A program made the position numbers and the translations under genes. This document shows, piece by piece, positions 34,194 through 44,397 of a stretch of DNA of 64,000 bases. A model generated the notes under the pieces. It was not told the DNA's origin and searched no databases. It saw only the letters and a list, made by a program, of their open reading frames with translations. The DNA lies in the NCBI GenBank assembly GCA_030770425.1, contig JASJFT010000156.1, positions 1 to 64,000 on the forward strand, given 5' to 3'. The DNA is from Darksidea phi. Taxonomy: Eukaryota > Ascomycota > Dothideomycetes > Pleosporales > Lentitheciaceae. Position 1 is the stretch's first letter. Each line of letters opens with the position of its first letter.

Positions 34194-34716
34194 TAAGATT
34201 TCATAACTAACACCGTCTACGATGACTTTAGAGTGGAGGATCTGCACATGAGGATTGCATGTATGGTCAAGATGCTGGCGACATAAGAGGAAAGTTGCGC
34301 TCCTCTTTACGACTGTGGTAAACTCACTAGTGTTCAAGTCAGACTGGAAATATAGGATCAGCGTGGACGAGGTCAAAGGGCGGCCGTACTGACGGGATAG
34401 TTGCCGGCCCACAAAACAGCATCCGCAGCCTCCAAGGCTTCCTTCACCCCCGGATGCGTGCCCGCTCCAGGATGAACACCACCGTATTTCAGAATCGTCT
34501 CATCCAGTCCACCCTTGCCCATAGCAGTGGTGAAAGCGGGCAAAGACGTGAGCTCAATTAGCTCGTGTTTCAACTACCGCGTTGTGGCGTCCGGCGCCTA
34601 CGAAGTCAGAAGTCAGCAATGAGCCATGGAAGGAGAAGATATAGCACTCGCCACCGTCGGCAATGATCACAGGGTGCTCAGGGTTCTCAATGATCCTCCT
34701 AATTTTCTCCACAACC
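34194..34716 (-). pseudogene. pyruvate/indolepyruvate decarboxylase fragment (TPP enzyme)
   Basis: From right to left on the minus strand: VVEKIRRIIENPEHPVIIAD (near 34716-34657), a possible intron, AGRHNAVVETR, a frame break, then ELIELTSLPAFTTAMGKGGL and GGVHPGAGTHPGVKEAL. A 50-60-bp intron (gtcagt...ttccag) leads to SDLNTSEFTTVV near 34344. These are consecutive blocks of the middle domain of fungal pyruvate decarboxylases. The N-terminal domain, the TPP-binding C-terminal domain and a start are absent, and the frame breaks between the first two blocks. It is a relic. Confidence 0.65.
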
Positions 34717-36226
34717 GAGCGTCACACCCAGAGGCGAGTTTGGCCTGCAGGGTATTTGGTCCAGCGAAAGAGCTCCTTTTTTTCTCATTTATCACAACTC
34801 GCATATCTTCAGACGTATGGCATTTTATACCTTCGGTAGGCGCAACCGCGCCCGACTACTGATGGTAGCCTCCCATACCTGATGAGCGCTGCTCCCTTGG
34901 TTGGCATCCTCGGTTCGGACGACGGAAAAAGGATTAGCTACGGTCCTCTGCCTCTGTTCCAGCAGTTTTCTCCCTCCCGTTTCCGCTATTACCCCTTTGC
35001 TGTTCCGCTCCGTTCTCCCCCTCCCCCTTTCCTCTGAGTCGCGTGTTGAGGCTCATGTCGATGAAGCCAGTGTCATGTACAGATACTAGAGTGCACACCC
35101 CTACAGTATTATAGTTGCGCAATGCAGCTTTCCACAGGAAAAAACAAAAAAATTCTCGTATATCTCATATCTTAACCTGGTGCTAGGGGCTCAGAACAAA
35201 AGAGGTGCTTCGTAGTGTTATCCTTGGTATGAAGATTGCGAGTGCACACATAGCTCCCGCCAAATGTGCACGGTACAAAGCCCCCTTTAACGCTATTCCA
35301 TCAACAAACAACCATTTTGCAAAACAGATCGCGTTTTCGAGGACTTCTATGACTGCGCTCACCATCAACAAAATTTCTTAATAGGTGCGGCAAGGCTGTT
35401 GTGGGTACGGTTGCGGTATGCACTCAAATTGGGCAACTGAGTCATTCACCGTGTTGCTGCCATCTTCGAACGAGACGTGGCAAGGGCTCTGCTTTGCGTG
35501 GGCCTGATTCATGTCCTTAATTAAATCCTCAGCTAAACGAGGCGGATTTCCACGAGGTATTCCCAAAACTGAAACTAAAATGCAGGAGCCACATCCGTCA
35601 CTATGCACGAAGGAATGTGCGACTTCTCGTTGTGTACAACAACAACAACAAATTACCCAAGACATTCCTGAACACGTTCAGCGAGCGATACCGGAACCTG
35701 AGGCAGCTGACTTTGGCAGCTCACGTGCGACCGCGATCGGGACTGAAGCGTGGGCCGTCAGTTCTACGATCTGCCTGAGTATTTGAAGCGCGAGAAGAAG
35801 GAAAAGCGTGAGGAGAGTCTGCACGTTCGGGCTTTGTCTCTGCACCTGGGCGCGAAGAAGTGAAGAAATTACATGAATGGGGTGAAATCAGCAAGCAATT
35901 GGTTCATGAGACATGGGGTAGTGCTAAATAGGCGGTATATTGTCAGACGAAGAGTTGTAGAAATACGGTGAACCTTCCTTTTCATTCATCCACTTGGTAG
36001 AGTTTACAAAAGAAACTTTCAGCAGGTCTACACGCTCGAACTGTGCGTGACTATCAATTAACTAGCTTTTCAACTTTCTCACCTCAGTAAAATGCCTTGA
36101 CGTACATCGGGAAACGCTTCATCAGGAAGTTGCGAATTGATTCACGGACTTTGACCCTAATATTATGAGACTAACACTAACATATTGCCTAAAACTCAGC
36201 CTATTCGTAATAGCAAACGGACTGTT
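34717..36226. other. intergenic, no gene seen
   Basis: About 1.5 kb, with only a (CAA)5 microsatellite near 35636 and short unsupported frames. Confidence 0.45.
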
Positions 36227-36854
36227 TCACTTCTGCAGCACAGACTGCTGAACAAGCCACTCTTCCAACTTCCTTTGCGTCTCTTTCTCCACAACACAGA
36301 ACTTCACAAAACCCACCTCACTCTCCCCCTCAACTACCTTCGGAAGCTTCTCCAATCCGGCAACCTCCTTCACCTTCTCCGCCGAGTTCAGCAAGCCCCC
36401 AAGCCGGAACAGCAACATCGTCTCCCCATTCTCGCCTGTGGTAGGGATTGTAGCACTGTTGTCCTTGAACACATCGGGAAGCCGTAAACTATGCTCATAC
36501 GCCTCGCGATCATAGCCAGCAGCCTCTTTCTCGGCTTGAACGAGAGCCCAATGTTCGTCGGTGATGCGCTCGCGGGTAACTAGAAGAGATTCAGTAAGTG
36601 CTATTTGGAATGTACCCCGAAGAATGTGCTTGTCGGAATGTACTCTAAAGAATGCCAAGGCTTAGTTTGTAAAAGGGTGTACACATACCATCTTCGCGCT
36701 GCTTCTTGATGAGCTGCATGGCCTCCAATTTTGTGTAGCCGAAGAGTCGCTGCCATCGCGCGATCGCGTCCGGGGAGTACTCGTCGGCGACCTGTGCGTC
36801 CTGGGCCGAGGCGGCTTGTGCCAAACGCTCAACTTCCTCCCAGTTAAAGTCCAT
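36227..36854 (-). CDS. small conserved protein, unknown function
   Basis: Exons 36854-36689 and 36579-36227 (109-bp intron) give 172 aa. The start MDFNWEEVERLAQAAS was preferred to an upstream ATG at 36929 because the extension is Pro/His rich and overlaps a TATA box. The first exon (YSPDAIARWQRLFGYTKLEA) resembles a small helical domain. The rest is mixed alpha/beta with no motif I can name. No membrane segment or signal is present. Confidence 0.65.
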
Positions 36855-36912
36855 GGTGTCGAGAGGTGGTGGTGGTTGTATGGTGTGTGGTTCTACGGGT
36901 GCCGGATGCAGC

Positions 36913-36919
36913 TTATATA
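36913..36919 (-). promoter_or_regulatory. TATA box
   Basis: tatataa on the minus strand, about 60 bp before the start codon at 36854. It supports that codon over the ATG at 36929, which lies upstream of the TATA box. Confidence 0.5.
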
Positions 36920-37658
36920 CCAGGAGCAAGCGGATGAGTCATAGGAATGGTGGCGAAAGAGCGGTCGGGATAATAGTCTCATTTCCACTTGCTAAACGAC
37001 GTTTTCAACACAAAGCAGGTTAACCGCTGCTAGCGCGAATAACGCACCGAGGGTTGGTTACTCAAAGACAAAGGAAGCCGGATGCGATGATAATTCGTAA
37101 CGAATCAATGACGGTTGCGTAGATTATGTGACACTGATGGCAATTGTGGGTAGACAATGACGAACTAGGGAAGGCTGCTTGCGGAAACAATGCAGGGGTG
37201 CAGTTAGATGAAATTGCATGTGAAACGTTACTGCGTGCTTATTGGCTGGTGAAGATACTCGGATGAATTCCTGTACGTGTTTCTAGGGTCAGTTGATGGC
37301 TCTGTGTTTGTCGGAATGTAGTCCTACCCAGTACACCGTTGCTTAATCTTGTTATTTTGGAGTTTCGTGAAAATCTTGAATAACTATAATGTATTCTACT
37401 CGTCTGCGATGAAAAGCGCGCTTGAAGAGGTTAACTATTTCGGTTGAGAATGTGGAGCTAACTAGGGTCCTTGCTACCGGACCACGATTTACAAGATGAA
37501 ATGTTCTATGACATAGTCGGACACTCGACTAGCACTCTCTAAGAGGTCAACGCAATACACCGCTAGGGCATGATATCTATGACAATGCATAGTAACATCT
37601 AGCGATTGCGCCAACCGGTCTGACTTGAAACACGCTTTCCTCTGTACCCATTAGGTAA
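36920..37658. other. intergenic, no gene seen
   Basis: No coding sequence was recognised. The stretch should contain the upstream promoter of the 36.8-kb gene and the 3' end of the next. Confidence 0.45.
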
Positions 37659-38717
37659 CTACTTCCACTTTGAGTTCCACCAGTCATTAGCGGACACTTC
37701 GTCCCAATCTTTATCACCAGCTTCTCGCTTGCGTACTCGTTCCATCGCTTCGTCGAGCCAACCCCCACTTCCGTCACAAACAGCCTTTACCCATTCGTCT
37801 TCAGTGGCTGGGTACCAATGGTCCAAGTTTTTCAGTCTATCTATGTTTGGATTAGCGTATTTCATTGGAAAAGCGACCTCTTCGCGCTGCTGAAGGCCGG
37901 AGATGAAGCGGACCGCCGTAGGGACAGTGACTCGCACTGCTTCGATTCCACTTTCTAATGTCACGTCGGGCCGGTCTAATGGTAATATTTCACCGGGAAT
38001 CTCCGAGAACTTGATCGATTCGCTCAACTCAGATTCGTCGCCTGTACGAACCATAAGTAACGTTTGGAGTGGCGCAAATCGGTCTAAGGAGTGAGGCTGA
38101 TATCGCTCTTGCAGCATTTTGAGGTCTTCTAGTTCACTGTTCTCTACTCCCTTGTCGAGAACCACCATAAGGGCGCGACAGAGCGGAAGCACCATGTAAT
38201 TCTTCAAGCCCCCGTATCTAGAATAATATTCCCTCCAATCACTCTTCGGCTCAAGGTGAAGATTCAGACTTAGGATTTCTGTAGCTCGCGTACACAGAAC
38301 ACGGTGTGCATGTAATAGACCTGAAATCTCCGAAGGGCCGGCTTTTGTGACTTGAAAAGGCTTGGCAAAGTAGTAATCAAAATCGATCTTAGGCTCGGGG
38401 ATGAGACGGAACCATTTCTTGCAGATTGCAGCAGCTGGACGACCATATCCAAGAATAGTCTTTTTGCCGAACCTGTCCTCTCCTTGTGCATCGGACGCCC
38501 AGTAGAGTAACGTGAGCTTGTTACTGATTTCTTCAGCAAGACTGTATCCTCGTCTAAATGAGTTTAAAGGGTCGGCATCAAGTGTATCGGGTACTTTCTC
38601 CCAAGAGAGTTTGAGTTCCTCCTGATATTGGAGACGTCTGCGTATGCGATATTCACGGCGAATTTCTTCGACAACATCCTCTGCAGGCATATTGTAGTCA
38701 TGGGCAGAAACAGGCAT
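37659..38717 (-). CDS. hypothetical protein, no recognised domain
   Basis: A single exon, 352 aa from MPVSAHDYNMPAEDVV. The frame stays open to 38867, but the 50-residue extension is not convincing. The protein is rich in charged residues at its N-terminus (EEIRREYRIRRRLQYQEE), has a WFRLIPEPKIDFDYYF block and ends DWWNSKWK. There is no signal peptide or membrane segment. I do not recognise the family. Codon use looks ordinary, and the frame is uninterrupted for 353 codons, which supports a real gene. Confidence 0.55.
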   Translation of the reverse strand: MPVSAHDYNMPAEDVVEEIRREYRIRRRLQYQEELKLSWEKVPDTLDADPLNSFRRGYSLAEEISNKLTLLYWASDAQGEDRFGKKTILGYGRPAAAICKKWFRLIPEPKIDFDYYFAKPFQVTKAGPSEISGLLHAHRVLCTRATEILSLNLHLEPKSDWREYYSRYGGLKNYMVLPLCRALMVVLDKGVENSELEDLKMLQERYQPHSLDRFAPLQTLLMVRTGDESELSESIKFSEIPGEILPLDRPDVTLESGIEAVRVTVPTAVRFISGLQQREEVAFPMKYANPNIDRLKNLDHWYPATEDEWVKAVCDGSGGWLDEAMERVRKREAGDKDWDEVSANDWWNSKWK

Positions 38718-38983
38718 TGTAAGCGTCGGTGCGTTCTGGACAATGTTTTGTAGACAATAAGGAGGGGTTGTGCTACTAAACCAAACTAGCAGCCTCGGCG
38801 AAAACGGGGGTTCTCCTTGATATTCTAATCGTGAAAATAGCAAGCTTAAAGTTGACGGATATAACAATGGCTGAAACTTAAGTACGTTATGAGGTTGTTT
38901 TTATATACAGATTCATATAATTCACAAGGCAGCTATAAAGACTTAACAAGCTTTCAATGTGCAAAAAAACAAAGAGAAACATG

Positions 38984-39172
38984 TTATTGAACGAGCAGCA
39001 GCCATCGCGTCGTCAAACTCGCGGAACAACCAAAAAAGGTGACATAAAAAGGCATTTCGTCCCGAATATCTTGAAATGCAAGAAAGTTGTTGGTTGCAGT
39101 TATTGCCTGACGTGTCACGGCATGATGCGAGGGTAGCGGCCCGAGCTTCATGAAAGAGAGCGAGCCGCATGC
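38984..39172 (-). repeat. dispersed repeat copy B (inverted copy of 2989-3190)
   Basis: In reverse complement this copy begins gcatgcggctcgctctcttt and ends gatggctgctgctcgttcaa. It matches copy A almost throughout, mostly with transition differences. It is a solo end with no transposase attached. Confidence 0.7.
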
Positions 39173-39373
39173 CGCGAGAAACATGTTACATAGGGTTCTA
39201 CTTATTAGGTTTATTCTTGGTAAGAAGGAAAAAGTATTAATCTAGCATATAGGCTCGCTGCAACCCGGGAAAGCAACAAAATCCGTAATATCAAAATGTT
39301 CGGGACGGTATATGACCTGAACCTAACTTGCTTACTGGTTCGCTCTTATAATTATTCCCTGCCATTGCCCCCC

Positions 39374-39377
<4 letters not shown>

Positions 39378-39414
<37 letters not shown>
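39378..39414. repeat. poly(T)/poly(A) tract of 37 bases
   Basis: An uninterrupted run of T on the plus strand. On the minus strand it is a poly(A) run ~180 bp past the stop of the repeat-containing gene at 39593. It could mark the 3' end of a retroposed sequence or be simple slippage. Confidence 0.7.
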
Positions 39415-39415
<1 letters not shown>

Positions 39416-39592
39416 AATTTGCACAGTGGGAGTCTCTCTTGCAAGGTACGTACAAACACAGTAGGAGTAACTCCTTTTATTATACGTAACTATAATAACA
39501 TATTATGATACATACGAGTCTATAGCACTATACAATCTAGTAATTAGTTCTTTAGAGTAAGGCTGGACGCCTCTACTACTTCAGGACGTCGT

Positions 39593-40546
39593 CTATATCT
39601 CTAGAATAAAGATGAGGTTTCGCGATATCTTGTTGTTTCCAACATGGTTGAGAGCCCGATGCTCTAGAACGATGATCTTTTTAACATGCTTGTGACCTAG
39701 TGCCTGATAGTGGTCGTCGAGTGCGTGCGCGATGACCATTCCCAGAGGGCTACCCAAGATGGCGAAAAAGCCTTCATCAGCATCCGTGTATTCGCGATAC
39801 CCAAGATCAGGAGAATCTGCTTCTTTGCCTGGATTTCGATTCTTGAGAGCAGATGATTCCTTTTCCGCAATGTTGATCGCTGCTTTGGTGCCCTCATTGA
39901 TGATGGTATCGACCCCAACTATGCGGATATTGCGCAACAGTTCCAGTGATTCCTCGGCCAACGACAAGATTTGGAAGAATATCTCCGAGCATCTAAGCCG
40001 GTTTTGGCCGACATCATTCTCGTTGAAGGCATCTTTAATGATCGCGCAATCATGTTCTAGTGATATCCAGATGCGCGCAACAACATCCCTGCCTTCCGGT
40101 TTGCTGGAGACTTCATACCATTTGCACATAATCGCGTCATTTGTCTTGCGGGGATTGGTCGCGCCAGCTTGCTTGTCGGAATCGGTGGCGCTCACTTTCT
40201 TGTCGGAATCGGTGGCGCTCGCTTTCTTGTCAGAATCGGTCACGCCAGCTTGCTTGTCGGAATCGGTGGCGCTCGCTTTCTTGTCAGAATCGGTCACGCC
40301 AGCTCTCTTGTCGGGATCGGTGGCGCTCGCTTTCTTGTCGGAACCAGTCGTGCCAGCTTTCTCTTCCCAAATACGCTCGCGGAACGCCGAGCAAAGCTTT
40401 ACGCCGGAGCCGTGCTCTATTGTGTAGAACGCAGCAAGTGATCCCATACGAGAATCCTGTTGTAGATGCTCCGATCGTAAACGGAAGTGGATTGCGTGGC
40501 CCTTCTCATTGTAGCGACGATACTCTGCTGCCCCTTCATCCCCCAT
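39593..40546 (-). CDS. unknown protein with 9-residue tandem repeats
   Basis: 317 aa from the first in-frame ATG (MGDEGAAEYRRYNEKG). The frame is open and codon-like further up to 40726, where a ctag could be an intron acceptor, so a 5' exon is probably missing from this model. The centre (roughly residues 65-135) is seven to eight copies of a nine-residue unit such as SDKKASATD or SDKQAGVTD. Outside it, ICKWYEVSS-like and AHALDDHYQALGHKHVKKI blocks look folded. No family was recognised. The repeats keep the frame, which argues that the protein is made. Confidence 0.5.
   Translation of the reverse strand: MGDEGAAEYRRYNEKGHAIHFRLRSEHLQQDSRMGSLAAFYTIEHGSGVKLCSAFRERIWEEKAGTTGSDKKASATDPDKRAGVTDSDKKASATDSDKQAGVTDSDKKASATDSDKKVSATDSDKQAGATNPRKTNDAIMCKWYEVSSKPEGRDVVARIWISLEHDCAIIKDAFNENDVGQNRLRCSEIFFQILSLAEESLELLRNIRIVGVDTIINEGTKAAINIAEKESSALKNRNPGKEADSPDLGYREYTDADEGFFAILGSPLGMVIAHALDDHYQALGHKHVKKIIVLEHRALNHVGNNKISRNLIFILEI
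40152..40354. repeat. 27-bp minisatellite within the unknown gene
   Basis: About 7.5 tandem units of the type tcggtggcgctcgctttcttg plus 6 bases. The unit length is a multiple of three, so copy changes keep the frame. Because no unit holds a stop in several frames, antisense frames are also open here. Confidence 0.8.
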
Positions 40547-40726
40547 CCTGGTGTTTAAGTACGAAACTGCAGTGTAGGATTTGTTGAGATACAGCCTCTT
40601 GCAAGTTTCCACTTTCCCACCCTTGATCGCCAGTGGTTTGCGCACCACAGACGGAGGACCAAGTACGCGAACTTGAATTTGGGTTTCAAGTATTTGGTAT
40701 CGGGATGTAGGTGTTATTGGTGACGG

Positions 40727-41990
40727 CTAGGCTTATTGGGTTGGTATCTAGTCCGCCAAAATAAAGAGTGAGCTTGGAGAATTGAGGTAGATAGTAGCTA
40801 GCCCCTAAACCTTAGGAATCACCAGTGGTGTTTATATCTCATCTATCCATGAGCCACAGGTTCTACAGTGAAACGAGGTAGGACGTGCCCAGTCTCGCAC
40901 TGAGAAAATGTCTTTGCATTCTGTAAGACATGCGACCTCCTGACTGACTACTTGAGCTCTCGCAAACTGAAACGAGCTTTTTTTGAGCATCTGGTGGCCT
41001 AGGAGGCTGTTTCATAGCAGATGGAGCACGGGTGTGCAGTCTATGTCTCAACGCACGTTATACTTTGCGCACGTTGCTGAAGTGATTCATTCACTGCCAA
41101 TGTCTTGGCGTTCCGTGGAAGTGCGCCACTGATTTTCACAACTTCGCACAACTAGCATTGCTCACAACTAAAGCACAAGCGTCTGAACTGTTGCGAGGAA
41201 TGCTTAGGCGTCGCACATGAGTTGCGCTCCTGGAGGCGGTGGCATGATGCGAGGCTGGCGGGCCACAAAATCGTGTTTCTTAAATTAGTCTGTACTACCC
41301 TAGTCAGTATCAGCAAGGCTTCCCTTTCCTTTTTTCAATGGACATAGTAGAAGTGCTTTAATTCAAAATTCAATGGTATGTTATGTGTACGTACGCGCCG
41401 GTAGCGGACATAGAGTAATCAATGTCAGGGGATACCTTGAGGACCACCCCGCCCGACGGGGCGAGAGAAATCGCTCTCGACGCAATGCTTTATGGCCCAA
41501 GCATTCTGGATGACCAACATAGTTCAATTTTTATTTAGCCAAAGAGTGTTAGCTTCAAAGAAATGCTGTTTCCGGGTTTCTGTGCACTCTGGGCCTTCTC
41601 GTACTTGTAGGGAAATTAAAAGGGCCATATTAATGACTGATGACGTCAACGAGCGTATCAGTAGGATTCCATTCGATGTGATTACAGATACAACGCCATA
41701 TACACTTGCGTCCCATATTCTTCATATCTTCACCCGCCAGCTGCTTCAATGTTCTGCTGAACCCGAAACCATATTTCGCGGAGACTGCCCCGCACTCCCC
41801 ACATTTCGCGCATCGGCCCATTTTTCCCCGCTCGCTACAATCTTGTGACGGTCGATAACATTCTAATTCTATGCGTTCGTGAATTTACAATATCCTTTAC
41901 TTTCTTGTCAGGAAATAGTTCTTCCGCCTCGTTCGGCCTCGTTTTACCTGTTGTTTCTGTCCTTTATCTCTACCGACAAACATAGCTGCG
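40727..41990. other. intergenic, no gene seen
   Basis: About 1.26 kb between divergent genes. A 118-codon frame at 41492-41848 has no family similarity. Any missing 5' exon of the minus-strand gene would lie at the left side. Confidence 0.4.
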
Positions 41991-42719
41991 ATGTCTGCTG
42001 GGAATCCGAATCAGCCCGCGGGTCCGTACCAACCAGGCCAACACATTGTTCCGCCTCCGCGACCCGCATCGCCTGCCACAGCGGAATTCCGCCTGAATCA
42101 TCTGATGCTGCGCATTAAAGATCCCACCAAGAGCTTGGCATTCTACAATGACTGCTTTGGGCTGCATGTTGTGTTCATCTTCAATGCTGGGCCCTGGACA
42201 ATCTACTATTTAGGGCCACGGGATGTTAGTAAGTTGAATTTTCTAAGATCGTCCTGCATGCATACACGAGTGAGTTGCAGAACGCTGATCGCCCCTAGCG
42301 ATAAAAAGTATCGGAACTTCGAAAGGCCTCTTGGAGCTCTATCACATACCCTTCGATGATTCCACTTCTTACACCTCCGGCAACGATTACTCTAACGCGC
42401 CTTCTGGAATTGGCTTCGGACATATTGGCTTCACAGTCCCTGATGTTGCTCAAGCGATTGAGCGTGTGAAGAGCTTTGGCTATCAAGTTATTAAACCGCT
42501 GGATGAAGCGAGAGAAGACCAAATGGGCTTGCCAGTGACTGCAATGGGAAAAATCGAGATAGAAGAAGGGTACAAGCATGTGTTTCGACAATTAGCATTC
42601 GTGAAGGACCCTGACGTGAGCTGCCTCGTCCAAAGATGGATGATGGAATACTAATCAAGTCATAGGGCTATTGGGTGGAATTGGTACCCCAGGTGGTCAG
42701 ACCGCCAGGTCATGAATGA
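41991..42719 (+). CDS. glyoxalase I (lactoylglutathione lyase)-like
   Basis: Exons 41991-42228, 42299-42615 and 42666-42719 give 202 aa. A single VOC/glyoxalase domain follows a ~30-residue Pro-rich head. The metal ligands of the family can be placed: His37 (LNHLML), Glu92 (LLELYH), His121 (GHIGF) and Glu190 (GYWVELV). Glyoxalase I converts the methylglyoxal-glutathione hemithioacetal to S-lactoylglutathione. The last exon is only 54 nt and supplies Glu190, so the final splice (gtgagc, ACTAAT branch) is essential. Yeast Glo1 has two such domains; this has one, like the animal enzyme. Confidence 0.88.
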
Positions 42720-43269
42720 GTAGGAACGCCGCCAACATCTTCTCCTTTGATCCGAGTTACGCTACCAGTTGGATCGAGGTTCATCGTCTTGAGAATTTGG
42801 TGCCTCTTCGTAAAGTGTCCCATTCTCGATCCTACTGTTTTCTGGTCGTAAGATTGAGTTGATAGAATTCATTCTGCTCGTTACATGATACTAAATTGCA
42901 TACGCTCACGCCGTTTGACTGCTAGTTTCACATTCAAGTGGCGACATTTGAGAAGAGGGAAAGGTTACAATGACTTCGAATGATTTGTAGGACCCTCACA
43001 TACCGAAAGCAACGTCTTCCAGTACGCCTGCTCTATTTTCAACGACTTATACAAGCAGAATGAGTCACTAATTACTATGGATTTGCGTACTCCGACCTTA
43101 TTTGCATACACACCGGCAAGGGCAATGAGCTGCGCATTTTCTACGCACACATTTTTCATGTTATGCGCACGATCTAATTCCTTTAAACGCACAATGCGTC
43201 ACGACCGGGCATCTGCTACGGATCGAAAAGTGGCTCTTCTAGCCGTCGCGCATGTGATGTTTGCGAGTT
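42720..43269. other. intergenic, no gene seen
   Basis: 3' flank of the glyoxalase gene up to the BTB relic; nothing recognised. Confidence 0.45.
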
Positions 43270-43700
43270 AACTGCATACAGCCTACAGCAATGCGATTGG
43301 AGAGAACGGCTGCAAGTTCGACCGCGTCGCAGACGTTTACGTGCTCGCTGATCGACTCATCGATCTGCAGACCAAGAATATGAGCATCCATGGCGTGCTT
43401 GGTTGGAACAGGATGCAGCACGATGATATGTGGTGTATCCGGCCACCTCTGTCATTGCTCGGATATACGAGGATGCGTCGCATTCTGATCCACTGAGACG
43501 ACTAGCTGTGGACCTTTGAGCACCGGAAGCACCGGTCAAGTCCTTGGAGGAACTACAAGGTGAATTACCGAAGGACTTTCTCTATGAGTTTAGCATTGCA
43601 CTCCTTAAGCTGATTGCGGTCAAGGGGAGAAACAAGGACTTGGTCAAAGCGGAAAAGTACTTCAGCAAGATTGAACCTGACAATTGCGAAGATGGATAGG
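43270..43700 (+). pseudogene. BTB/POZ-domain gene relic (C-terminal half)
   Basis: One frame reads VADVYVLADRLIDLQTKN, the post-BTB helices. Another takes over with TSVIARIYEDASHSDPLRRL, an in-frame TGA where the family usually has Trp (LAVDL-stop-APEAP), then LEELQGELPKDFLYEF to a stop at about 43700. The order matches the second half of fungal BTB proteins. One frameshift and one nonsense change, plus the missing BTB fold, make it a relic. TGG to TGA fits RIP-type G-to-A mutation. Confidence 0.6.
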
Positions 43701-44397
43701 CTGACGACGGAAACGAGTGAGCCGCTTGAGGGGATGTCGCTGAGGCTTTGCCATGCTCAAGTAGTTGACAAAGCCGTACTTGTACATAGTCAAGAGCGAA
43801 AGTATTTATGGGATTGGAACTTTAAAGCTTACAGTCTTCTTTCATTGGTGACTGTGAGGATGTAGAGTCGTTATAGTGTGGTGAAACGTCTTTCACCTGC
43901 ATTGGCTATCATTGCGCTCAATGAACAATGTAAGGCTGACGGAAAGGCAAAGGCGGGGCAATATAACAACCTGGAGATCGTGCTGATGATTATGTAATCC
44001 CACCATTGTGAACCTGGCCATATTGCGGCATTTTTAGCAATTGGAACAGAAGTGGTGATGTGTACACATATTAGACAAGAAAAGCGAGTTTGACGACGCG
44101 ATGGTTGCTACTCATTCGATTATACAAGAAAGCATTACAGTGAATGCTCCAGACGGATATATCGTCCAAGGCTCCCCCAGCTATCAAAGTTACTATCAAC
44201 GATGAAGGTCATGCGTAAGTTCTAGACAAGATCTCGCTACGAAACGTTGAGAATTCGCGATGACAGCCATGGAAGAACGTTCTTTTGAGCGCAGATGGCC
44301 GTGAATGGGTGCTGAAAGAAAACAGCCACGGACCGTTGCCCCCACAGGGACAAGATTATAAGACATCCACTATTCCAATGGGTGGCAAGTTCCACCT
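43701..44397. other. intergenic with a small repeat fragment
   Basis: Apart from repeat copy C at 44093-44124, nothing is recognised. Confidence 0.4.
44093..44124 (+). repeat. dispersed repeat copy C (fragment)
   Basis: gcgagtttgacgacgcgatg followed by gttgctactcattcgat matches the end of copy A with few changes. It is a short remnant of the same element. Confidence 0.6.

Noticed and set aside
39732..40427. 231-codon open frame on the plus strand across the minisatellite
   Set aside because: Antisense of the repeat gene. It is open because the 27-bp unit has no stop in several frames, and the protein is a low-complexity shadow.
41228..41260. fourth copy of the dispersed repeat (ggcatgatgcgagg)
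   Set aside because: Only about 14 bases match, too short to separate from chance.
41492..41848. 118-codon plus-strand frame
   Set aside because: No recognisable protein; likely chance.
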